Source of the DNA: Actinobacteria bacterium UBA4719
GTDB taxonomy: Bacteria; Actinomycetota; Actinomycetes; Actinomycetales; Dermatophilaceae
Direction of reading: 5' to 3'
DNA length: 15,590 nucleotides
Assembly (NCBI GenBank): GCA_002404345.1
Contig: DHJN01000087.1
Coordinates: forward strand, 15,644-31,233
Notes under the pieces: model-generated
Database searches by the model: none
What the model was told of the DNA's origin: nothing
What the model saw: the letters and a program-made list of their open reading frames with translations, nothing else
Position numbers and translations under genes: made by a program
In this document: one piece after another, positions 1 to 9,300 of the stretch
How the letters are laid out: each line of letters opens with the position of its first letter
Position numbering within the stretch: the first letter of the stretch is position 1

Positions 1-2873
1 TCCTCCACGGCAGGGTTCCACCAGCGATCGACGTGAATCACATGGTTGGCTGCGGTGAGGGTGAGCCCCGTGCCCCCTGCCTTCAACGACAGGACGAACA
101 GGGCCGGCCCGCCCCCGACAGGGTCCTGGAACCGGGCGACGAGGTCGTCGCGCTGGCCCTTGCCCAGCCCCCCGTGCAGATACGCGACCTCGCGGCCGAA
201 ACGGGCACCGAGGTGAGTGCGCAGCAGGTCGCCGAACTCGGCATACTGCGTGAACAGCAACGCCTTCTCCCCCGAGGCAAGCACCTCCTCGAGGATCTCC
301 TCCACGCGCGCCAGCTTGCCTGAGCGCCCGCCGAGTCTGCTGCCATCTTTGAGGAACTGCGCAGGGTGGTTGCAGACCTGCTTGAGCTTGGTCATGGTCG
401 CCAGGACCAGTCCGCGGCGCTCGATGCCGTCGGTGCTCTCGATCCGGTCCATCATGTCCGCGACAACCGCCTCATAGAGCGAGGCCTGCTCGCGGGTCAG
501 CGAGCACACCACCTCCATCTCGATCTTGGCCGGCAGGTCGGTGATGATCGAGGTGTCAGTCTTAAGCCGGCGCAGCACGAACGGTTGCGTCAGCGATCTG
601 AGGTGGGTCGCCGCTTCGGCATCGCCGTGCCGCTCAATGGGCGTCGCGAAGCGTTGCTTGAACGACTTGGGCTGACCGAGCAGTCCGGGGTTGGCGAACT
701 CCATCAGCGACCAGAGGTCGCCCAACCGGTTTTCCACCGGCGTCCCGGTCACCGCGAACCGGCGAGCCGACGGTAGCGAGCGCACCGCCACCGCCGCCCG
801 GGTCGCGGCGTTCTTCACCGCCTGGGCCTCGTCGAGGACGACGCGACGCCAGCTCATCTCACGCAGCGCGTCTGCGTCGCGGATCACCAGCCCGTATGTC
901 GTCACGACCAGGTCGGAGGACGCCACGACCTCCTGAAACGCCTTGCCCTTGGGTCGCTCAGCCCCATGGTGGACGTGCACCCGCAGGCCAGGCACGAAGC
1001 GGGCCGCCTCACGCTGCCAGTTGCCGACCAGCGACATCGGACAGACCAGCAGGGTTGGACCCACCTCCGCAGGAAGCTCGCCGCACATCAGGGCGAGCAG
1101 CTGCACCGTCTTCCCCAGACCCATGTCGTCCGCAAGGACGCCGCCCAGACCGACCGACTCCAGGAACGACAGCCAGGCCAGACCACGTTCCTGGTATGGG
1201 CGCAACGCACCCTTGAAACCCTGCGGCGCGGTCATCGGCGTGATCCGGTGATCGACCTCGCCGGACAGCAGATCCGCTAGCCAGCCCTGCGCCTCGACGT
1301 CCACGACGGGCAGGCCGCCTGGTCCGTCATCGAGGGCTCCGAGAGTCGCGAGCACCTCCCCGACGCTCATCCGCCCAGTGCCGTGCGACCGCTTGGCCAG
1401 GAAGGCCCGGGCCTTTGCGAGGCGATCGGCGTCGACATACATCCACTGACCGCGCACCCGCACCAGCGGCTGCTGGACCTCGACAAGGTCGGCGACCTCC
1501 TGCTCGGTCAGGGTGTGTTCCCCGACAGCAAGCGCCCAACTGAAGTCCACGAGACCATCGCGACCGATGACCGCCTTGGGAGCGGCCGAGCCCGGCTGCG
1601 CTGGGGTCGACACCGAGAGCTTCGCGCCCAGCCGCATCGATGGGTTGGTCCACCACCCCGGGAGCAGTACGCCGAAGCCGGAGGCCAGCAGGATCGGGGC
1701 GGCCTCCGACAGGAACAGGTGCGCGCCCTCGACGTCCAGGGTCAGCGAGGACGGCTTCGCCGTGCGCAGCGCACCCTCGATCTGCGGGTAGAGCCGCACC
1801 GCCCGACCGAGCTCTCCGAGCAGGGTCTCCTGCGGGTCGGCGACGTGACGCGCCAGGGCGCGCAGAGCCCCCTTGGCACGCCACACCTGTGCGGCGTCAA
1901 CGACCAGGCTCGGCTCCTCCGTCGACTGCAATGCGAAGTCCACTCTCCACTGAGAGTCAGACTCCCCGTCATCGGCCGTTGCCTCGCCCGCCGTTGCCTC
2001 TGCAGCTCCCATCGGTTCGACCAGCCGGAAACAGGCCCGAACCGCACCGACCTGGGTGACCTCCCGCTGCCAGTCGGCCAGTGCCTGGTCCAAAGCGGCG
2101 AAAGCAACCGGGGTGGTGGCGAAGTACGGGTCGGACCCCGTCAGTGCCGATCGGAACGACGCCGCTGCGCGCCTGCGTGGAACAGGGCCGAGACGCGAGC
2201 GCACCGCTGCGTCCACCAGGGCATCGGTGGCGGCGGCCAGCGACCGCACCGCGGCCGCACCTCGGTCAACGGCAGCCGGGCACGCCGCCGTAAAAGAACC
2301 CGGCAGTCCCTTGGCTGACGCGCGCAGCCACACAGCGTCGGCTCCGGTCACCACCGCAGCCCATAGGGCCATCACCCGGCCGTCGCCCGTTTCCCGCACG
2401 CCAGGCAATACCCGTCCCCGTCCGACGAGATCCACCGCAAACCCTGCGAGCGCCTGCAGCGCTCGCAGGCCGGCACCATCAATCGGTTGTTCGAGGTCGA
2501 TCTCGGCGTCGTCCGCTGACAGCAGGTAGCCCAGGGCGTCCTCGGGGTCCAACGCCAGAGTCGGGACCTCCCACCGCCCGTCGGCCAAGGACTCCGGGAT
2601 CTGCGACGGCTCTCGGGTTCGGTGCACCTCTGCGGAGGCAGACGGCCCCCTGCCCTGGTTAGGCATGACGAGAACAGCCGTACCTGGGGCGCCATCGCGG
2701 GCCGTTATGGCTCCCAATGACTGCGCAGAGACGGCAAAGGGGTGAGCCTGTTTGGCAGGGCGGCGACCTCGGCGGACAGGTGGCTGAGCCGGCGCCTCGG
2801 AGTCCTCGGCCCACAAGATCAGCTGACCCCTGGGATCGCGCTGGATCGACCACCAAGCGTGAAGAACGATCAC
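1..2873 (-). CDS. SNF2-family DEAD/DEAH box helicase, C-terminus cut by the window edge
   Basis: SWI2/SNF2-type ATP-dependent DNA translocase. The frame is open for 957 codons from the GTG at 2873 to the left edge. Visible motifs are motif I ADDMGLGKT (about 581-589), motif II DEAQ (681-684), motif III TGTP (709-712), then YLHGG and, at the end, GGTGLTLTAAN and DRWWNPAVE. Motif VI and the C-terminus lie outside the window. Residues roughly 390-530, ahead of the motor, resemble the bacterial SNF2-associated region (DUF3670-like). The GTG start is preferred over the internal ATG at 2666 because the N-terminus LHAWWS...LILWAEDSEAPAQP matches what I recall of actinobacterial members. An in-frame stop lies just upstream (2880-2882), and GGGAG stands a suitable distance before the GTG. 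The cellular role of this group is not settled. It is probably chromosomal background rather than part of the defence operon. Confidence 0.9.
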   Translation of the reverse strand, partial: MIVLHAWWSIQRDPRGQLILWAEDSEAPAQPPVRRGRRPAKQAHPFAVSAQSLGAITARDGAPGTAVLVMPNQGRGPSASAEVHRTREPSQIPESLADGRWEVPTLALDPEDALGYLLSADDAEIDLEQPIDGAGLRALQALAGFAVDLVGRGRVLPGVRETGDGRVMALWAAVVTGADAVWLRASAKGLPGSFTAACPAAVDRGAAAVRSLAAATDALVDAAVRSRLGPVPRRRAAASFRSALTGSDPYFATTPVAFAALDQALADWQREVTQVGAVRACFRLVEPMGAAEATAGEATADDGESDSQWRVDFALQSTEEPSLVVDAAQVWRAKGALRALARHVADPQETLLGELGRAVRLYPQIEGALRTAKPSSLTLDVEGAHLFLSEAAPILLASGFGVLLPGWWTNPSMRLGAKLSVSTPAQPGSAAPKAVIGRDGLVDFSWALAVGEHTLTEQEVADLVEVQQPLVRVRGQWMYVDADRLAKARAFLAKRSHGTGRMSVGEVLATLGALDDGPGGLPVVDVEAQGWLADLLSGEVDHRITPMTAPQGFKGALRPYQERGLAWLSFLESVGLGGVLADDMGLGKTVQLLALMCGELPAEVGPTLLVCPMSLVGNWQREAARFVPGLRVHVHHGAERPKGKAFQEVVASSDLVVTTYGLVIRDADALREMSWRRVVLDEAQAVKNAATRAAVAVRSLPSARRFAVTGTPVENRLGDLWSLMEFANPGLLGQPKSFKQRFATPIERHGDAEAATHLRSLTQPFVLRRLKTDTSIITDLPAKIEMEVVCSLTREQASLYEAVVADMMDRIESTDGIERRGLVLATMTKLKQVCNHPAQFLKDGSRLGGRSGKLARVEEILEEVLASGEKALLFTQYAEFGDLLRTHLGARFGREVAYLHGGLGKGQRDDLVARFQDPVGGGPALFVLSLKAGGTGLTLTAANHVIHVDRWWNPAVE

Positions 2874-2879
2874 CGCTGC

Positions 2880-3011
2880 TCAACTCCCAGGATCCGCCTG
2901 CCGAGATCGCCAACCTACTCGATGCGCCGCCAAGGCTTCCATTGCCTGGTCCAACGTCATCCGGGCCACCTGGTCCTCCGGGACCTTGATTTCGTGAATG
3001 AGTTCGCTCAC
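2880..3011 (-). CDS. Short unrecognised reading frame just upstream of the helicase gene
   Basis: The frame has 43 codons if it starts at the GTG at 3011 (VSELIHEIKVPEDQVARMTL and onward). It ends at the stop 2880-2882, six bases before the helicase start. The composition looks protein-like (amphipathic, acidic and hydrophobic alternation, rich in G/C third positions). There is no ATG at the beginning and no clear ribosome binding site. It lies in the same frame as the antitoxin remnant upstream, separated by the stop at 3072-3074. It may be a tiny gene co-transcribed with the helicase, or the tail of a decayed gene. I do not recognise the family. Confidence 0.28.
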   Translation of the reverse strand: MSELIHEIKVPEDQVARMTLDQAMEALAAHRVGWRSRQADPGS

Positions 3012-3071
3012 CAACTGCGCCGGCCAGTTGCTTGTGGACGTTGAGCAAGCCCAAGCCAAGCCGCTTTCGGA

Positions 3072-3511
3072 TCAGACAGCTCCACCGGACAGTCTGACCC
3101 TGGTCTGCCCATCACGGATCCCATCCCGGACGATCTGCGCGACGGCAGACTCATCCTCGTGGTCCGCAAGAAGGTCAGCCACGATCTTCTCAATCGTGCA
3201 GACCGGCAGCCCGCCCGACAGGCTCCAGTCCCTGCGGGCAATCCTTGGCCGCACCCGCAGCCTCAGGTCGGTCCGTCGCAGCCGCACCCTGGTCGGAACG
3301 TAGAACTCGTGGACCCGCGGGATCAGGTCGCCCAGGCTCCGAACGTGTGCGGCGCTGCGATGGCTGACGACGGCGTCTACGTCGCGGACCCGTTCTTCCC
3401 ACAGCCGACCCTTTCGAGTTGCAGCCAGGCCGCACGCACCGGGTCCTGGTCCGGATCATCCGGCACGCCAGTCAGCCGGTAGACCCGTACCCGCTTGTCG
3501 GTTCTGCCTCG
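3072..3511 (-). pseudogene. Decayed AbiEi-type (type IV toxin-antitoxin) antitoxin gene, 5'-truncated and frameshifted
   Basis: Two minus-strand frames carry adjacent pieces of one protein. The upstream piece reads RVRVYRLTGVPDDPDQDP then AAWLQLE (about 3415-3511). After a frame change near 3405-3415 the second piece reads LWEERVRDVDAVVSHRSAAH, VHEFYVPTRVRLRRTDLRL and SGGLPVCTIEKIVADLLADH, and stops at 3072-3074. Phrases such as GVYRLTGVP, AVVSHRSAA and a GLPVTTVEKT-like stretch are characteristic of AbiEi-family antitoxin/transcriptional regulator proteins, as I recall them. The N-terminal winged-helix part (about 30 residues) is missing: the homology gives out where jetA and its promoter region begin. 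The C-terminus probably suffered further shifts, since a different frame resumes LSDPKAAWLGL near 3050-3090. No AbiEii nucleotidyltransferase partner is visible. Confidence 0.6.
3492..3504 (+). repeat. Left copy of an imperfect direct repeat bracketing the Wadjet operon
   Basis: CGCTTGTCGGTTC lies 21-33 bases before the jetA ATG. It matches CGCTTGTAAGTTC at 11625-11637 at 11 of 13 positions. This is a candidate junction or attachment trace. The match is short and was found by eye, so chance is not excluded. Confidence 0.35.
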
Positions 3512-3517
3512 TAGGCT
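3512..3517 (+). promoter_or_regulatory. Candidate -10 element for a leaderless jetABCD transcript
   Basis: TAGGCT fits the actinobacterial TANNNT -10 consensus and lies 7 bases before the jetA ATG at 3525. That is the spacing expected if transcription starts at the A of the start codon. No purine-rich ribosome binding site precedes this ATG and no good -35 box is visible at 17-19 bases, so the call rests on the hexamer and its spacing. Confidence 0.35.
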
Positions 3518-3524
3518 GACGCCA

Positions 3525-5087
3525 ATGTCCGACACCGACGCCCAGACCGAGCAGCGCAGCAGTCTCGCGCCGCCGGTCGACCGCGTCCGCCTCGAGGCCC
3601 TGCGCTACGCGGTGAACGAGGAGTCCGCGCAGTACATCGCCGTCATGCGCACTTTCACCGGTGGCCTTTCCGGCCTGCTGTCCGACCGGTCCGCGACCGA
3701 GGTGGCAACCGCGCTGGCCGAAGAGGGGATCGAGCTCGACACGGACACGACGGACACCCGGCTGTCCTATCTCGTTGAGCACGGAAACCTCGCCCGAAGC
3801 CCCCGCGAGACCGAGGCCAGGAGCCTGCGTGACTACCTGCAGAACCGCGCCCGCTATCAGCTGACCCAACGCGGCGAGCTCGTGCATCGTCAGATCGAGG
3901 ACCTGCTCGGCTACTCGGAGAGTGCTCGCGAGGTCTCCAGCGAGATGCTCGGCGGCATCCAGGCCGGGCTGGCAGCCCTCGATGGCTACGACGATGCCGC
4001 GCTCGCGGCGGCCGACCCGGACGTGCTCGCTCGTGAGATCGGCACGCTGTTCGCCCAGTTCGAGCGCCTTGTGCAAAGCACGCGAGAGTTCTACACCTAT
4101 CTGACCCAGGTGCTCTCCCGATTCGACCTCGACCGCGGCGAGTTTCAGGCGTTCAAGAGTGCGTTGCTGGACTACCTGCAGCGTTTCGTCGACGAGATCT
4201 CCCGATATATGCCACAGATTGCGGACATCCTGGGGGGGCTTGCCCCACGCGTGCCATTTCTGTGCGAGCGAGCCAACGCTGGTCAACGCTTGCTGGACAT
4301 CGACGGGCAGGCCGCGCGTCGGGCACCGGGGCTCTCGCCGCAGGACTGGCAGGGACTGCACGTGTGGTTCAACGGCGAGAGCGGCCGAGGCAGCGACGCT
4401 GACGGGGTGCGCCGACTGGCTGGCGAAGCGATGCGCTCACTACTGGTCAACCTACGCCGGATCGCAGCCAGCAGCGAGAGAGAGCAAAGCCGGTATGCCG
4501 ACCTGGTGCGTCTTGCCCGCTGGTTCGACTCGGCGGATGATGCCACCTCGCACGCTCTGTGGGCGTCCGCCTTCGGCCTGTACCCCTGTCGTCACCTAGG
4601 GTTCGTTGCCGATGACGACGGCAGCCCGGTGTCACCAACGACCTCGTGGTGGCAGGCCCCGGCCGCCGAGGTTCCGGTGATGTTGCGCAGACAGGGTCAG
4701 CGCAAGGTGGCAGGAGGCACCGGCCGCAGGGAGGACTTCACGGCGACCAAGTCCGCCCGACTCGCCGAGCGCGAGCGCACCGAGAGCCGCCGCAGCGACG
4801 CACTGGCCGAGCTCGCCGCGCATTCTGGAAAGCTTGATCGCGTCCGCCTCTCGGACGAGGCGCGGCAGGTCCTGCTCGACCTGTATGCCCGAAGCCTGGT
4901 GGACGGCGACCGCGCCGACCGCTGGGTGGAGCTAGCCGACACAGGGGTTCGGCTGCGCGTCATGGCGACCCCGGGTCGAGACAGCGTGATCACCAGTCCT
5001 ACCGGTCGAATGTCTCTGGTCGGCCGGACCCTGGCCATTGAGCCGGTCGAGGCGAGCGGTCTTTCTTCAGCAGGGAGCGACCGGTGA
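3525..5087 (+). CDS. jetA: Wadjet defence protein JetA (TIGR02677/DUF2397 family), kleisin-like subunit
   Basis: The product has 520 residues from the ATG at 3525. A TTG at 3495 would add 10 residues but has no better initiation signal. The sequence looks like the TIGR02677/DUF2397 family: an N-terminal helical/winged-helix region (EALRYAVNEESAQYIAVMRT), a long helical centre (TREFYTYLTQVLSRFDLDRG, DEISRYMPQIADILGGL) and a C-terminal part containing WASAFGLYPCRHLG and a basic, glutamate-rich segment (ARLAERERTESRRSDAL). By the known architecture of Wadjet, JetA is the MukF/kleisin-like subunit bridging the JetC heads. It is the first gene of a four-gene operon and its stop overlaps the jetB start in a GTGA. 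I see no frameshift or truncation. The Wadjet assignment rests mainly on the gene set and order; JetA alone is poorly conserved. Confidence 0.9.
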   Translation: MSDTDAQTEQRSSLAPPVDRVRLEALRYAVNEESAQYIAVMRTFTGGLSGLLSDRSATEVATALAEEGIELDTDTTDTRLSYLVEHGNLARSPRETEARSLRDYLQNRARYQLTQRGELVHRQIEDLLGYSESAREVSSEMLGGIQAGLAALDGYDDAALAAADPDVLAREIGTLFAQFERLVQSTREFYTYLTQVLSRFDLDRGEFQAFKSALLDYLQRFVDEISRYMPQIADILGGLAPRVPFLCERANAGQRLLDIDGQAARRAPGLSPQDWQGLHVWFNGESGRGSDADGVRRLAGEAMRSLLVNLRRIAASSEREQSRYADLVRLARWFDSADDATSHALWASAFGLYPCRHLGFVADDDGSPVSPTTSWWQAPAAEVPVMLRRQGQRKVAGGTGRREDFTATKSARLAERERTESRRSDALAELAAHSGKLDRVRLSDEARQVLLDLYARSLVDGDRADRWVELADTGVRLRVMATPGRDSVITSPTGRMSLVGRTLAIEPVEASGLSSAGSDR

Positions 5088-6364
5088 CCACCACGCGCAT
5101 CGAGCGCCCGGCTCCTGCAGTCGACCATCTTGCCGTCGCAGAACGCACTCAGGCCGCCCGCACCTTGCTGCAGCACCCGTTGATGACGACACGGGGCCCT
5201 TTCGCCGAGGAGCTGCGGCTGGTCCGTCGACACCAGAACGAACTGGTCAGGTTGTTCGCGGAAGGCCTGGGCTACCGGCTTGTGGTCGAGCCGGGCGCCG
5301 CTCGCCTGTTCAAGGCCGGGCTCGGCCGTGACAGCACCCGCCCTCTGTGCAAGCGATCAGGGGCGCCCTTCACCCCTCGGGCCTACGCCCTCCTGTGCCT
5401 CACGGTCGCGGCACTCACCCGAGGCAAGGCCCAGCTCCTGGTCGACGAGCTGGTCTCCCAGGTGCGGTCGGCCGCGGCGGACGCCAAGATCGCGGTCGAC
5501 CTCGACAGTTCCGCCGACCGCAGGGCTCTGCACGCGGCCCTCACCGTTCTCGTACGCATCGGGGTGCTCAGTGAACGAGATGGCGATCTGGATCACTGGG
5601 CCGACCAGCGCACACAGTCGTTGCTGGACGTGCACCGCGAGATCCTTTCACTACTGATCTCGGCTCCGCTCTCGTCTGCCACCTCACCCGAGCATCTTCT
5701 GGACACCGCGGCCCTCCCCTCGGCGGCCGGCGGCGCTCGCACGGCCATCCGCAGGACTCTGGTCGAGTCACCGCTGATGTCAGTCGACGACCTCGATGAG
5801 CCCCAGGTCGACTGGTGGCGACGTAACCGCAACCGTGAGCGAGAGTGGTTCCGTGACCGTTTCGGGCTCGACCTCGAGCTGCGGGCGGAAGGCGCGCTCG
5901 CCGTCGACCCCGAGGACGAGCTCAGCGACATCGTGTTCCCCGGCAAGGGCGCGACCAAGCACCTTGCCCTGCTGCTGCTCGAGCAGCTCGCCGGACTGGC
6001 CCGCGACGGCCACCACACTGGGTCGGCCAACCCGACTGGGGACGCGGATGAGCGTGATGTGTGGCGCGTCATACCGGATGTTGCGGTGCGCTCCGCAGCC
6101 TCGGAGGTTCTGCGCCTGTGGCGAGAGGGCCTGCGGCGCGACCAGCGTGAGGACCCCGAGGCAGCGGTCCGCGAGGCGCTTGGATTGCTCCAACAGCTGG
6201 GCCTGCTCCGCCAGCTCGGGCCAATCGGCCACAGCGATGACGGCTGCGCATGGGCTGTGCATGCGGCGGCCACCCGATACGCCACCCACACGACGCTGGC
6301 CGAAGCGTCCGACAGCGGCGAACGATCCCTGTTCAACCTCGACCTCGATGAGGAGGGCCAGTGA
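5084..6364 (+). CDS. jetB: Wadjet defence protein JetB (TIGR02678/DUF2398 family), MukE/KITE-like subunit
   Basis: The product has 426 residues and starts at a GTG overlapping the jetA stop (GTGA). GGGAG lies 6 bases upstream (5073-5077), inside the jetA end. Family-like stretches are ARTLLQHPLMTTRGPFAEEL, LRLVRRHQNELVRLFAEGLG with YRLVVEP, FTPRAYALLCLTVAALTRGK and, near the middle, RTLVESPLMSVDDL. These match TIGR02678/DUF2398 proteins as I recall them. In Wadjet complexes JetB is the winged-helix KITE (MukE-like) subunit that binds the JetA kleisin and helps DNA contact. The C-terminal part (KGATKHLALLLLEQLAG, EALGLLQQLGLLRQLGP) is strongly helical. The stop overlaps the jetC start in a second GTGA, so the three subunits are probably translationally coupled. 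Confidence 0.9.
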   Translation: MTTTRIERPAPAVDHLAVAERTQAARTLLQHPLMTTRGPFAEELRLVRRHQNELVRLFAEGLGYRLVVEPGAARLFKAGLGRDSTRPLCKRSGAPFTPRAYALLCLTVAALTRGKAQLLVDELVSQVRSAAADAKIAVDLDSSADRRALHAALTVLVRIGVLSERDGDLDHWADQRTQSLLDVHREILSLLISAPLSSATSPEHLLDTAALPSAAGGARTAIRRTLVESPLMSVDDLDEPQVDWWRRNRNREREWFRDRFGLDLELRAEGALAVDPEDELSDIVFPGKGATKHLALLLLEQLAGLARDGHHTGSANPTGDADERDVWRVIPDVAVRSAASEVLRLWREGLRRDQREDPEAAVREALGLLQQLGLLRQLGPIGHSDDGCAWAVHAAATRYATHTTLAEASDSGERSLFNLDLDEEGQ

Positions 6365-9300
6365 CCAGCTCCCGCGATACCGGCCGCTTCCGGCTCTCCC
6401 GAAGCGGCATCCTCAACGTCTGGCAGTACGACGACCAGATCTTCACCTTCGCAGGCGGGCGCCTGTTGCTGCGTGGCGCCAACGGTGCCGGCAAGTCCAA
6501 GACCCTGGAGATGCTACTTCCGTTCGTCCTCGACGGCGACAAGACCCGGATGACCGCCTCGGGGCGCCATCACACCAGCTTGCTGTGGCTGATGACCGAC
6601 GGGTATGCCGGCGCGAGCCGCACCGGGTACCTCTGGGTCGAGTTCACTCGACAGGATGAGGACGGCCGGACGATCATCGTGACCTGCGGAGTCGGCATCC
6701 GCGCCTCGGACTCGGCGCGGCAGGCCACGGCCTGGTTCTTCACCTCCCCCCGGCGGGTAGGGGACGACCTGTTGCTTGAGGATGAGACCGGCCCCCTTAG
6801 CATGCAGCGCTGCCGGGCGGAGGTGGACACCGATGGCTCGTTCTTCGAGTCGGCGCCGCGCTACCGCGACCACGTCGGCCAGCTGCTGTTCGGGCTGCCA
6901 CCAGACCAGTACGCCGATCTCCTGAGACTGCTCTACTGGCTGCGTCAACCACAGGTCGGGGAGGACATCGAGCCCGAGCGGCTGGCCAAGCAACTCGAGC
7001 AGGCCCTGCCTCAGGTGGACGACGGAGCCGTTCGCACTGCAGGCGACACCTTCGACGAGCTGGAGGCATTCGGCGACCAGATCGCCCGACGTGACCGTGC
7101 GGCCAGCGCGATCGCCGACTTCGTCCGCATCTATGCGGGCTACGCGCAGGGCGTGTTGCGTGCCAGGGCCGAGGCAGTCGTCGACGCGGATCATCAGCTG
7201 AGACAACGGCGTTCGGCACTGCGCAGCTCCGAGAGGCTGCTCGAGGGGGTCGAGGCGGACCTGACCTCGACCCGCGCCGAGCTGACCTCTGTCACCCAGG
7301 AGCACGAGTCCACCCGCTCACGGATCGGCGAGCTAGAGAAGGGCCCGGAGGCGCGCGCCCAGCAACGGATGATGGAGCTGTCGCGCAGGGTTGCCGACCT
7401 GGAGTCGGCAGCCTCGCGCTCGCGGCGAGTGGCCAACGATGCGCGGGCCCGTGCGGGAACCAGCGCCACGAGAGATCGGCGTGCCGGTGAAGGGGTTGCC
7501 GCCGACAGCGCCCGGCTCTATGGCGAGCTGACCGAGACCGCGCAGTCGCTGGGCAAGTCGGGCTGCGCTGCTCCCTTCGCCATTCCGTCCGGGCTGTCCG
7601 TGACCGCGGACGCGGCGGGGCCAACAGCCGTTGCTGCGGCTGCGGCTGCGGCTCAGATGACCAGCCGCGTTCGCGAGGTCAGGCCTGCGCTGGGCGAGCT
7701 GCGCGCCGCCGTCGTGGTCGTGCAGGGCGCTCACCGGGACGCTGAGGAAGCGCGCACAGAAGCTACCAGGGCCGAGCAGCGGGTTGCCGAGGTGGAGGGG
7801 CGCGCTGACGATGCCGCGCGATCAGTTCGTGATGCCGCCGAGGGGAGCCTTCGCCATGAGCAGGAGCTCACCGAGCGACTTCAGTCGTGGCTGCGCGACG
7901 ACGATGCCGTGGGTCTGGTCCTGCCCGAGCTGACGGAGGACAACCTCACAGGGCTGGAGGCGCTGGTGCGCAGTGCCGTCGCTCCGGTGCGGGCCCGTCA
8001 CGAAGAGGCGCAGGGCGTCGCTGCAGCTGCGATCCGGGAGGGTGAGCAGAGAATGCTCGGCCTACGCGAGCAGCGCGCAGGAGTTGAGGCCGAGGCTGAC
8101 CCGAGCCCGCCCGCGCCAAACTGGTTACGCGACAACCGGGCTGGCCTCTCAGGAGCTCCGCTGTGGCGGTTGGTGGACTTTCGAGACACCCTCTCGGACC
8201 AACAGCGCGCGGGTGTCGAAGCCGCGCTTGAGGGTGCCGGGCTTCTCGATGCCTGGGTACAACCTGACGGCCGAGTCATCGACGACGCTCGGCGGGACGT
8301 GACCCTTCAAGCATCCTCCCAGGCTGCCGGGTCGGTGCGCTCCACCCTTGCCAAGGTCCTTCGCCCGGACCTGCCGGACGGCACTGCCATCCCCGCTGCC
8401 GTCATCGAGTCGTTGCTTGCGTGCATCGGACTGGACGATCGTGAAGCCGAGGTCGGCGTCACCCGCGATGGTCGCTGGCATTCCGGACCAGCGCAGGGCC
8501 GAACCCAAAAGGAGCGTGCCCAGTACATCGGCACCACGGCACGGGCTGCGGAGCGACAACGTCGGCTTCAGCGTCTGGACGAGGATCTGGCTGTGATCGC
8601 CACGGGCCTCGGCGTGGCACGAGAAGCGCGGACGCAAGCGCGCGCGCTGCTGTCGAGACTCGATACCTGGACGGCCGCGCGACCGCGTCACGAGCAGGTT
8701 CTCCACGCTTGGGTGCACCAGTCGGCAGCGGAGCAGGCGGCCACAGGTGTGCAGCGTGAGCTGGAGCGCGCAAGTGCCGCCGGGGCCTCGGCGCGGGCGC
8801 AGGCCATTGCCCTGTGGTCTGCTCTCGAGGAGCTTTGCACCACACATTCTCTGCCAACCACATTCACTGGACTCGCTGCTCGCCGAGAGGTCCTCGCATC
8901 GCTTGCATCGCGACTTGACGAGCATCAGACCCGGCTTGCCGAGCTGGCCCGACGCCTCGCTGAGTGGACAGACTTCGCGGATCAGGCGCGCCACGATGAC
9001 GAGGAAGCCCAGCAGCGGCTCCACGACTCGGCCGAGGCCGAGCAGCTCGCAACAGGGGTCGCAGCCGAGTATGACGAGCTGCGCTCGGCCGTCGGCGCAT
9101 CCGTCCTGGAACTTGAGCAGCGACTGGCCGACCTTCGACGGGTGTTCGCCACGGCCACGGTCCGCCGCGCAGAGCTGCAGTCAACCCTCGACACCATCAA
9201 CGAGTCGATCGGCACCACCCGAACCCAGGTCCAGGGGAACCTCGCGGCAGTTAACGCCGGCGAGCCTGTGCTCGAGATGGCCCGTATCGCTTTGGCAGCC

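Noticed and set aside
1383..2318. A 311-codon plus-strand open frame opposite the helicase
   Set aside because: The minus strand here encodes the continuous SNF2 protein. The plus-strand product is Arg/Gly-rich shadow sequence.
3456..4361. A 301-codon minus-strand open frame opposite jetA
   Set aside because: It is the antisense of a well-supported jetA coding frame. High-GC genes often leave long open antisense frames, and the product resembles no family.
6514..7305. A 263-codon minus-strand frame inside jetC
   Set aside because: Antisense shadow of the JetC head region. JetC motifs are intact on the plus strand.
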